Shown: one piece after another, positions 9,039 through 17,400 of the stretch
How positions within the stretch are numbered: the first letter of the stretch is position 1
Layout of the letters: the number at the start of each line of letters is the position of its first letter
NCBI GenBank assembly: GCA_004431415.1
Contig: QPMI01000472.1
Location: forward strand, 186,001 to 250,000
Reading direction: 5' to 3'
Length of the DNA: 64,000 bases
DNA from: Cyanophora paradoxa
Taxonomy: Eukaryota > Glaucocystophyceae > Cyanophorales > Cyanophoraceae
Program-made: the position numbers and the translations under genes
Notes under the pieces: generated by a model
Databases searched by the model: none
What the model was told of the DNA's origin: nothing
Seen by the model: the letters and a program-made list of their open reading frames with translations, nothing else

Positions 9039-9293
9039 TTAGACATGTTTCGATTTTCTCCCTCTGTTTGAGTAAGGGACATCATACAAATACTTGACAA
9101 AGCAGACTGCATTGGCTGCATACTTTCGCTGACATGAACTTGCTATTTTCATGGCTCTATAGGTATCATCGGTTTGATATAGATCTCTTAGCTGTGTGGC
9201 TATTTTTTCGTTAAACTTTTTGATTTGAGCCTTACCTTTTTCAGTTTGCTGGTACCTCTTCATAGCTCTCTTCTGGGCTTCACTGAGTGGCAT
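9039..9293 (-). CDS. Small basic protein of unknown function
   Basis: 84 residues, start at the ATG at 9293. The N-terminal stretch LSEAQKRAMKRYQQTEKG and later SCQRKYAANA are basic and helical, and the C-terminus NRGRKSKHV is strongly basic. It faintly resembles the KRYRDDPAYREYKKQ segment of the AT-hook protein, so it may be a nucleic-acid-binding protein. No family assigned. It has its own copy of the TATATATA/CTTTAAA promoter element. Confidence 0.45.
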   Translation of the reverse strand: MPLSEAQKRAMKRYQQTEKGKAQIKKFNEKIATQLRDLYQTDDTYRAMKIASSCQRKYAANAVCFVKYLYDVPYSNRGRKSKHV

Positions 9294-9309
9294 TTTCCTC
9301 TGTCTCTCT

Positions 9310-9340
9310 TAATATATATAGAGAATTCTTTAAATCATTT
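9310..9340 (-). promoter_or_regulatory. Promoter-like element of the 84-residue gene
   Basis: TATATATA close to the ATG at 9293, preceded on the coding strand by a GATTTAAAGAA block that matches the ACTTAAAGAA element of the two neighbouring promoters. Confidence 0.5.
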
Positions 9341-9348
9341 TTTGTTGC

Positions 9349-9666
9349 TCAGCCAAATGTAATTGTTTCAACATCACATGCATTGTAGTCCAGAATGTTG
9401 AATAAGGTGAACTCTGGATACTGTAATGTGTTTCTACAGAATGGGCATTTTGTATTCCCGACTATTTCCTCTTGCTGTTTCATGCATCCAATACAGACTG
9501 TCTTGAAGCATTGATCACATACAAACTGATCATAGCTAGTCTCATCACATTTACATAAACTGCATAGAATTCGTTTATATTCTGAGTTTTCACAGGTTTC
9601 ATTTCTTTCTTTAATACTTCTCATGATGGCTGAAATACTAAGCGTTCTTTGACCGTCCGGATTCAT
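9349..9666 (-). CDS. RING-finger protein
   Basis: 105 residues from the ATG at 9666; the frame extends upstream but would overlap the polymerase gene, and a TATA box lies just upstream of this ATG. A second possible start is MRSIKER 14 residues later. The cysteine pattern CSLC-KCDETSYDQFVCDQC-FKTVCIGC-...-CPFC is a C4/C3HC4-type RING, a fold usually found in E3 ubiquitin ligases. A virus could use it to redirect host protein turnover (inference). It is divergent from the polB gene starting at 9779. Confidence 0.7.
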   Translation of the reverse strand: MNPDGQRTLSISAIMRSIKERNETCENSEYKRILCSLCKCDETSYDQFVCDQCFKTVCIGCMKQQEEIVGNTKCPFCRNTLQYPEFTLFNILDYNACDVETITFG

Positions 9667-9683
9667 TCTTGCTATTTGGCTTC

Positions 9684-9720
9684 TATATATATACAATATA
9701 AAAATTCCTTTAAGTATTTT
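9684..9720 (-). promoter_or_regulatory. Promoter-like element between RING and polB genes
   Basis: Third copy of the A-type promoter: on the - strand AAATACTTAAAGGAA followed by TATATATA, upstream of the RING gene start at 9666. The divergent polB gene starts at 9779 and may share the region. Confidence 0.5.
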
Positions 9721-9778
9721 CGCGTTCGGAATATCCCCATTTAAAACCTCCCCTTTTAGTAGGAACAAGTTAGGAACT

Positions 9779-11116
9779 ATGCCCCGAATCAGCAACAGAC
9801 TCATAAGAGAGAAGAAATGGGAACTCATGGGATTACTAGGAACACTGTATGCAGCCCATGAAATCACAGAGGCTGAATATGACCGGGAAATCGGATTTAT
9901 TTCAAGGGGCAGACCCACTTTAGCAAAATTAACCAGAAAAGCAAATAACCTCTATGACAAAGTTGAAACTCTTGATGAATTGGATCGCCTGAGGCAAATA
10001 GAACCAGAGGCAGAAGATGGAACAGCTATGAATGAATTATATCGCTGGCTCACTTACAGAGCCAGAAGGGAAGTTGTTGTTGATGTGATTGAATATTTAG
10101 ATAGAATTGCAACCTCTCTACCAAAACGTTTAAGAGACAGTCTAGATCAATTCAGGGCAATCAAAGTTCGCTTATCGTTTATCTGCAAGTTCGTAAAAGT
10201 CAGCAATCCACAGGTTTGGATATCGAAATACATTTACAGCGATTATTTTGTATTAACCAAATCGAGAAATATTCGAACTGAGCTGAATAAAGCAGCCCAA
10301 ATGTGTCAGGAGCAGATGAATGTTGTTGATAGCTATCGATTGGAGAGAATCGAAATGCTCAGAGTTGCTATTATGAGTTATGCCCCAACTGGTGGTTGCT
10401 ATGTTAAAACACCTGATTCAATTGCAGCCAAGAGAGCCACAGTGAATATTCGAAATATTGATGATTCTTGCTTCGAAAATGCAGTTTTGGCATGGATCCA
10501 TAGGAAAGATGTGAATTCCCACAAGAGAAGTGAGCTTACACAATATCGCAAATGGAAATACTCACCAACTACATACAATCCTTTGGCACTCAATTTCGAT
10601 AACATCCCATTCCCTGTTCCCTGTGATGCTGAAATCATTGATAAATTCGAATCTCAAAATGCAGGCATCAGCATAAACATATTTGGAATGGATCGAGATG
10701 TTATATATCCCCTACATCAATCCAGCAACCCAGGCAGAAAGCAAAAGATTAATCTCATGCTCATTCATGATGATGAAGGGAATGGTCACTATATTACAAT
10801 CATGTCCCTTTCAAGACTTCTCAGAGTTGCCCTTGATAAAACCAAGGATCAAAAGTTACACTACTGTGATACATGCTTATCTCGATTCAGGTCTGAGGCT
10901 AAACTCACTGCTCATGTGGACTCAAACAGATGCATTGATTGGAGACTCTCAAAAGGAATCACCCCTAAACCTGAGACCACCATAGAGTTTGGACTGAAAA
11001 ACCTTAGGAAAACTGTGTGGCTTCCTGTTGTGGTCTACTGCAAGATTGAACATAGAAGCATCCCCATTGATGCATCGAAATCCAAGAGGGAAGTCTCAGC
11101 AGTCAACATTAGAATA
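9779..11116 (+). CDS. Protein-primed family B DNA polymerase, N-terminal part (gene interrupted)
   Basis: The first 446 codons of a Polinton-type PolB. Characteristic N-terminal features are NIRNIDDSCFENAVLAWIH, a FPVPCDAEIIDKFESQN region, NLMLIHDDEGNGHYI, and a C2HC-like YCDTCLSRFRS...H...C zinc motif. The opening MPRISNRL and the following TE...RxPxLxxL pattern resemble the start of the PolB-like fusion in element B, suggesting a shared N-terminal domain. At 11111-11116 the AGAATA target duplication starts and element B begins at 11117; the open frame carries on a further 60 codons into B's terminal repeat, which is not native sequence. The rest of the gene is at 36443-38356, in the same frame once the insert is discounted. 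Confidence 0.85.
11111..11116. repeat. Target-site duplication AGAATA (left copy)
   Basis: AGAATA immediately precedes the left terminal repeat of element B and recurs at 36443-36448 immediately after the right one. A 6-bp duplication is the size reported for Polinton/Maverick integrase insertions. Confidence 0.85.
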
Positions 11117-11692
11117 GCTCGCATGCAGGTCACCCCCACCAATTGCGCGCGACCATTTTCAATAAGCACATTTACAGCATCACGAATCTCAGTCACAAAA
11201 TCACAAATTCGCACTGAGCCACACTACATTTTTCAAACATCTAACCTCTCCTTACTGAAACCAATCACGAAACCCTTTCATTCTTCATTTTTCTAATTCC
11301 TTACCATTCTCAGTAAGCCCTAAAACCCTCTCTCGATTTCTCAGTAAGGACAGTAAGACCCTTATTTTTACGAAATGTTCCCGATCGTTTCCAGACTGTT
11401 TACAGTTACCCAAATTGAAAAATCAAGGTGACCCCCACCGATAGCCTTAATCCGGATGGATCAAATACGAAATCAAGGTGAACCCCACCGATAGAGTACG
11501 ATAATCGACAAAGTACGACGATAGAACACGATTAATCGATTTATCGCAAGCAATGAAAAATAACGAAAGCAAGTTTGTGCATGAGCAAGCATGCCGAAAA
11601 TGCCCACCTGCACACACTCGCGACTTCAATCGAAATGTTCCATTTAATGCACTGGAACCACTCGCGCCCCGCCCACTATGCAAGATACATGC
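11117..11692 (+). repeat. Left terminal inverted repeat of element B
   Basis: Starts GCTCGCATGCAGGTCACCC and is the reverse complement of 35867-36442. Contains two copies of the TCAAGGTGAMCCCCACCGAT sequence near 11440 and 11470, and an ACCATTCTCAGTAAG motif near 11304 that is related to the motif flanking the foldback arrays of A and C. No gene is evident. Confidence 0.92.
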
Positions 11693-12297
11693 AAACTACA
11701 TGCGAGTTCCATGAAAAACTATAACGATTAAGTCATGTATATATTTCGTATATATGTCCGAACCTCCGTGTGTGTGATCCCGCACAACTTTGATTTTTTT
11801 GTTTTTTTGTTTTTTTTCTCATATGGCGACATATACATATATATACCGGCGTCACCGACATATTCGGGGTCATCATATCGGGGCGATTCCGAAAACATAT
11901 AGCATGCCACAAAGTAGTAATTAATGTTTTTGTTGTGGTATTCGACCAATCACAAGCCACTAGAAAGGGGAATACCGATTTACTAGAAAGGTCTAGAAAG
12001 GGGGGCTACCGGTTTACTAGAAAGGTCTAGAAAGGGGGGATACCTAAAAACTGACAGCTGTTAACAGGTGTCACATGCAAAAAAACCCAGAGTTCGAACA
12101 AAAACTAAAAACAAACAAAATCAAAAAAACAAAAAAACAAAAAGCCGAAAACCGCCATACAAACCGTCAAACCCCTGTATCTCTTCACCAACTCATCGCC
12201 ATTCAAAAATGAAAATAGCGCCGTGACCGTCTTGATGAGACCAGCACGCACATGTAGATATCATATGGTCATTAAAATATTTGTTAAATAATTAATA
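11693..12297. other. Subterminal non-coding region of element B with tandem repeats
   Basis: About 600 bp without a credible gene. It contains T- and A-rich tracts (around 11790-11820 and 12080-12145) and, at 11959-12046, tandem copies of a unit of about 35 bp built on TACTAGAAAGG and TCTAGAAAGGGG. Being next to the terminal repeat, it could hold regulatory or replication signals; nothing further can be read from it. Confidence 0.5.
11959..12046. repeat. Tandem TCTAGAAAGGGG repeat
   Basis: Two and a half degenerate copies of a roughly 35-bp unit (TACCGGTTTACTAGAAAGG then TCTAGAAAGGGG). Found only at this subterminal site in the window. Confidence 0.7.
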
Positions 12298-12690
12298 ATG
12301 GATTCCCGATACCGCGGCTACCACGTTATGCTCGACTATATAACCGAGCCGTTTACTGAGTCCCCGGAGGCATGCGCCGAGTGGATCACAGCGAACCTAT
12401 CGCAATATATCACAGATCGCAATATGCGCATCGTGCACCAGCACACATGCATTTTCGATGGCTCTAATTCCCCTCCCGGTTTCGCGATTGGCTTTCTATT
12501 AGATGAGTCGCATGCCACAGCTCACTCTTATAGCGACCAGGGGCTATTAGCGATCGATATCTTTACATGCGGCTCAAATGCCGAAGCGAAGACAATGGGT
12601 ATAGCACAGGACATTAACGATCTCATACAGGAAAGGCTGAAAGTGCGAAAGTGGGACTTACAGGTCGAGCAAAGGTTCCCAATTTCATAA
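12298..12690 (+). CDS. S-adenosylmethionine decarboxylase-like protein (bacterial SpeD type)
   Basis: The 130-residue protein matches the small prokaryotic AdoMet decarboxylase proenzyme in size and motifs. LLDESHATAH contains the E-S-H self-cleavage site at 70-72, where Ser71 would become the pyruvoyl cofactor. His76 and Cys91 (in IDIFTCG) sit 5 and 20 residues after that serine, the same spacing as the processing His and catalytic Cys of Thermotoga SpeD (Ser63, His68, Cys83). The enzyme makes decarboxylated AdoMet for spermidine synthesis; some SpeD homologues instead decarboxylate ornithine or arginine, and the sequence alone does not tell which. It is the first gene inside the left terminal repeat, an accessory position. 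A related copy lies at 45779-46180 in element C. Confidence 0.82.
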   Translation: MDSRYRGYHVMLDYITEPFTESPEACAEWITANLSQYITDRNMRIVHQHTCIFDGSNSPPGFAIGFLLDESHATAHSYSDQGLLAIDIFTCGSNAEAKTMGIAQDINDLIQERLKVRKWDLQVEQRFPIS

Positions 12691-12715
12691 AAAATGAAAA
12701 AAACGACAGATATAT

Positions 12716-13030
12716 TTAATGCTCCTTGATCGGAAACTTGCCCATTAGCGGGTGATCGAGACCCATGACATACCAGGATTTCATAACGGGATCCCAGCGG
12801 GCTTTCTCAGCCTTCGCTTGATCCTTAAATTCATAAGGAATATCGAGGTAAACCTTCACGTTTCTTTGATACACTTGCTCATAGCTTAGAGTTTTGAACT
12901 GAGAGCATAGGGGGTGATCTTTCTTCATGACATACCAGCATGAATTCTCACGATCCCACTTTCCACCGAGGGATTTCGCAACGTCTTTTTTATCAAACGG
13001 AATATCAACATAATACTTTTCACCCTCCAT
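12716..13030 (-). CDS. Tandem DUF5710-like protein
   Basis: 104 residues made of two copies of a short domain: YYVDIPFDKKDVAKSLGGKWD...CWYVMKKDHPL at about 4-42 and VYLDIPYEFKDQAKAEKARWD...SWYVMGLDHPL at about 58-96. This pattern (Y-L-D-V-P-F/Y ... K-D-x-A-K ... G/A-[KR]-W-D ... W-Y-V) is the DUF5710 signature, commonly attached to plasmid or phage primases and DNA-processing enzymes. Here it stands alone. A copy of the element B promoter motif lies 14 bp upstream of the start. Function unknown; a DNA-transaction role is a guess from domain company. Confidence 0.65.
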   Translation of the reverse strand: MEGEKYYVDIPFDKKDVAKSLGGKWDRENSCWYVMKKDHPLCSQFKTLSYEQVYQRNVKVYLDIPYEFKDQAKAEKARWDPVMKSWYVMGLDHPLMGKFPIKEH

Positions 13031-13043
13031 CTCTTTTATATTT

Positions 13044-13063
13044 ACCGGAGAAAATAATTTCGG
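13044..13063 (-). promoter_or_regulatory. Element B promoter motif, copy 1
   Basis: On the - strand CCGAAATTATTTTCTCCGGT, directly upstream of the DUF5710-like gene (start 13030). The same block precedes the PolB fusion gene and, less completely, two others. Confidence 0.7.
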
Positions 13064-13069
13064 GGTTTG

Positions 13070-14452
13070 TTATGAACGAGAAGACCGAAGAATGCGCGTA
13101 GTAGGGGCTGTGTAGCTTGCGCTCTGATTCTTGAATGATTTATACCACCGCTGACTGTTTACCTCTGAGAGCTTCTCAGTTCCCGCGATCGTTAATTTAG
13201 CGAGCTCTCTCAGCGCCCTCTTTGTCTTTTCTGCGCGATCTTCCAATAATGCGCCTTTTGGAACACTTGCGGCGACATCTATGCCTTCTTTTTGAACCTG
13301 CCGGATAGAAGCGGCTTCCATTTCGGCTGCTTTAATTGCATTTTCTGCGGGCTCGACCACTGCCTCGACCTCTGTAATGATTTGCAATTCGTGCGGCTTA
13401 AAAAGCTTCGGCATTACGTTCCCCGCTGCATCTTGCACCTCTATCGCGTTTCCTCTCCTTCCCGCAATTTTGTAGACCTCTCTGCTATACCTTTGTGTTG
13501 CTCCTTTATCAAACTTTGATCTTGGCAATAATACACGGACGTGGAGACCCGGCTTAAAGTCGCTGAATATATCCTTTACGATTGTGTTCTTCTTTGAAAT
13601 AATAGCCGCTCGGATCCGCTCCATATCAGAAAGCTTAACATCCCCGGGTTTCATTCCTATGGTTCGGTGAATCGTGTTGTTGTAATTGAAAACGAAGTCG
13701 TCCAGCTTGTCCATAAACCGCACAGTATTATATGCGACACAGTAATTGTTTATCATCGTTTTTAGGGTCAAATGAAAGCGATTCATTATTCCCAGCGAAG
13801 TGTGATCTCCGACCTGTTTAAAGCGGTGCTCTATTCCATTGCTTTTAACGACCTCCTGAAACTCCTTCGCGATGAATTCTGAGCCGTTATCTGTCTCCAA
13901 TCGAATCATCGGAGCCGGGAGATCTGTGAGCATCTCCGCAAAAGCGGCGGCAACACTTGCGCCCTCCTTATTCTTTAACTTCTTGGCATATGCTTTTCGG
14001 CTTGTCATCTCAATGAGAGTAAGGACTGCAATGTAGCCGGAATTATAATTGCCATATGAGAGATAAAATATGAGATCCGCTTGATAGCACCACGGCGGGG
14101 CTGTGATGGGAATAAAAGCTGTTTGGGTCGGTGCTGGGGGCTTCTTGTTAATCTGCATAAATTCTTGTTTCGCTGCGACATCTTGCACTTCTTTCAATGT
14201 GAGGCTCTTGTCCTCTTTTCTCAGCTCTTCGTACAATGCCGATGGGTTCTTAAAACCTGTCTTTGGGTCATACATGCGGCGCACGATCTTCGAGGACGGG
14301 TTAGCAATGCTAAAAGGAACATCTCCTAATAAATTTGATTTTGCTTGGCGTTTTGTGATTTTTTGGGGGACTTGCTCAGTTTCAGGAACCGCGATAGGTA
14401 GTATGGTGGTCTCTGTCTCCTCTCCCGCTACCCTTCTGACGATCCGTGACAT
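13070..14452 (-). CDS. Retrovirus-type (rve) integrase, catalytic Glu position is Asn
   Basis: 460 residues, collinear with the 461-residue integrase of element A. The RNase-H-fold core spans about 115-245. Asp126 (YQADLIFY) and Asp188 (ETDNGSEF) are the first two acidic residues; the third position, residue 224 in GIMNRFHLTLK, is Asn, whereas element A has Glu224 (GRIEAFNKQ). The spacing D-35-x is exactly that of a D,D-35-E integrase. The N-terminus (SRIVRR...ILPIAVPETE) and C-terminus (LTIAGTEKLSEVNSQRWY) are also shared with A. It would catalyse strand transfer and 6-bp target duplication, but Asn at the metal-binding position should impair catalysis if real. It starts 19 bp after the PolB fusion gene, without its own promoter motif. 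Confidence 0.88.
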   Translation of the reverse strand: MSRIVRRVAGEETETTILPIAVPETEQVPQKITKRQAKSNLLGDVPFSIANPSSKIVRRMYDPKTGFKNPSALYEELRKEDKSLTLKEVQDVAAKQEFMQINKKPPAPTQTAFIPITAPPWCYQADLIFYLSYGNYNSGYIAVLTLIEMTSRKAYAKKLKNKEGASVAAAFAEMLTDLPAPMIRLETDNGSEFIAKEFQEVVKSNGIEHRFKQVGDHTSLGIMNRFHLTLKTMINNYCVAYNTVRFMDKLDDFVFNYNNTIHRTIGMKPGDVKLSDMERIRAAIISKKNTIVKDIFSDFKPGLHVRVLLPRSKFDKGATQRYSREVYKIAGRRGNAIEVQDAAGNVMPKLFKPHELQIITEVEAVVEPAENAIKAAEMEAASIRQVQKEGIDVAASVPKGALLEDRAEKTKRALRELAKLTIAGTEKLSEVNSQRWYKSFKNQSASYTAPTTRILRSSRS

Positions 14453-14470
14453 TCTTCTAATTAACCCTGT

Positions 14471-17400
14471 TTATTTTTTGCTGCAATTGCACCCGTGATG
14501 CGCGAGTTGACAATTGTCTTTAAGATGTGGGCGCCTGTTGTTAATGCGATCCACGACGAGCCTATAATTCGGATCTTGCGGCTCAATCGGAATCGGAAGG
14601 GAACAGATCGCACAGGCGCCCTTCTGTTGCTTCTTGCGCTCTAATATCCACTCCGGCGTAATATAATCCGCCTCATCGAAATCGCGCCCGGCACGCTGAT
14701 CCTGGCATTTATAACCGCGGATCTTCGTTTTCAGATATTCGATGTAGTCGCTCTTTCCTTGGAACTTGTGAATCGGTGTATAAATCAGCACAGTGGACAG
14801 ATCGCGGTTACGAGTGAGAGCGGTATAGAACCATTCGCGAGTGGTATAGCGGAACGTAGCCTCACAAATGACAATGCCCGAATCAAGTGTGAGACCTTGC
14901 GTTGAATGACCTGTTCCTGCATAAGGGAGAGAAAAATGTTCTAACATCGCGCACGGAACCTCAAACGTGACACCATCGAAAACGTCCGTTAATGTGACCA
15001 TTTGCTTTGTGATTTTGGTGATTCGATAGGTGTAATTCGTGTATGCGTTTATAGACTCGCCCTCAGACCGCGAAATGCGTAGATACTTGCGGCAAACGAC
15101 TTCCAAACCCTTGTAGAATTTGATGCCATTGACCTCTACGGTTGGGATATTTACTTTGCGTCTATCGTGCATCAGTTTGTTGTAGGCTAAGGTCATTTCG
15201 TTTCTGTAAGCGATGCCAAAGTAGCCGTCGGGAATAGCGCTTAGATCATTAATTGTCGGTAAGCCGTATTTCGAGATAATCTGTGCGGCTTCGAGTCCGT
15301 TTTCGAAGAGATCCTCTTTAATCGCCCGAATTAATTCACGGTCTGTCTCCTTCTTGTGCCGCTTGTTAATGCGTAGACTCAGGACGTTAGGGAACATGCT
15401 CTGCACAGCGCGCTTATAGTAGCCCTTGCGATCAGAAACCGATAGCTCATCATTAATCGGTTCGTTCTGATAGGTATCGCCATTAGCCAAATATTTGATA
15501 TCCGGATAGCGATCGATAAACGACTTGATCTTAGCGAGATCTTTTACAGAATACGCGAATATCTCGTCGAACATAATGTGGCTGAACTCGGAGACAAACG
15601 CCCTCTGGTCTTTTTCGCTCATAGCCTCTTCGTAGGTCTGATCATTTGAGACACGGATCCCGAGAACATTATACAAAGTGCGAACGGTAATATTCTCGAT
15701 TCCGCGGACTTTGAGAGAGTCCCTCAGCTCTGCGCACTGTTTGTTATAGGGGCAAATGACTAAGCAATTTGACTTTTGAGAGGCAAAGCAATTAATACCG
15801 AGGGTCGACTTTCCACTTCCGGGCATGTCAGCAAGGACAAGCATACGATTATGGAGCTCCGCAACCCAATTAAAGCACTCCGGATTAAATTCGTCCCTCA
15901 GCGAGAACCGGTTAATGAGTGTCTCGGGATCCTGAAATTCGAGAGTTACACCCCGTGGTGGGCGGAGTGCATTCTCAGGGCATCTTTTCCCGGGAATATA
16001 GCTGAATTTGCCCATGTTCTCAAACGCATTTCGGTCGAACTCTTTCTTACTTGTCCATGAACCTTCGATATATAGGCAATCCGTTCTGATCCCGGCAACC
16101 TTGTGCCCGCGCGCTGTCAGGCGCTTGTATTGCGCAAACATATTAGCACGGTTGCGATCGTAAATATGAAAGTGGATAGGAAGGAATCCGTTAACGAGCT
16201 CGCGGTGGGAGCTGATCTTAACGAAATAGATGTGACCTTCGAATTCGCTAAGAGTTTTGACACGTTTCGAATTCTTAGGATTGAAAGTAAACACCTCTAC
16301 TGTTCCTCCGCATTCTTGGGCGAACCTCTCAGCCTCGGCACGGTTGTAGAACATTTTCGTGGATGTTTGCGAGTCTTGGAATTTGCCGAGCATTCCGATC
16401 TCTTTCACTAAAATATGCTTCTTATCTGTGGTTTGAATGTCGCTTGACAGCACTTTTTGCATCTCAGCGATCGACGTATTGGGCACCAAATGCGAAGGCT
16501 CCGCGACCGCGATAATCTCTATCTTGTCCTTTACGTCCGCCCAATGCATGGAGAGAGTGTAGCCTGTCATGAAATTATAACAGCGACCACTCACGGAAAA
16601 TGCGCGATCCAGTATAATTTCGATTCCATCAATCTTGCGAGACATGGCGGCATCATAATCAATATCCTCGTCGTCTGCGAAAGTTGCTTGCTCTCTCTCA
16701 AACGCAACGACACGCACGTAGTAGATCGCGTATTCGAGAATATCGCTTCCCGCTTTAAAGGGAACGAAGTCATCGAATACATTGTATTTCGGAAGATATT
16801 GCATGCCTTTCAGTATCGAAGGGTAGCACTTCGCCATATCGACAGCTGTGTAGGTGGCTTTCGGGTTCGGCTTATAGAAAAAGCCACTTAGTGCGGATCG
16901 CTTGTAGTGCGTGAGAATTTCGCGCATGTTCGGGCTGTAATGTGAGATATTCGTCGCATTTAGAAGCGACTCGCGGAATCCCTTCCCGATTTCACAGACC
17001 TTATTATAATACTCCTCTGTTTCGAAATCTTGCTCAATAAAGTGGTCTGTTGTGCGTGGATCTTTGATAGAGAACATCGAGCCATTAGCTTTGAATGTGA
17101 TGCTGTCGATCTGTTTCGATGGTGTTAGCTTCACTGCGGGTTCATATCGCATTTTCAGGAACGTAAATAGAAGACCTTCCAGACCTTCGCGCCCAGTATA
17201 CAGAATGCGGATGAAACTGCGCTCGTCGGGCGATAGTTTAAGTTGCGTGATCTTTAACAAATCCTTGGATGTGTGCGCGAAGATATCGTGAGTAAGACAC
17301 GTCGGAATTTTATAGAGTGCTAACGAAGAGTTCGACTTAGGAACATGATTATCGAGCTCTTCGACCTCCATCTTTGCCATGCGCATTTCGAGCGACTTGA

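Noticed and set aside
11728-11960. Small - strand frames in the subterminal region of element B
   Set aside because: They run through simple T/A tracts and tandem repeats, overlap each other in two frames, and have no promoter motif or resemblance to the other elements' genes.
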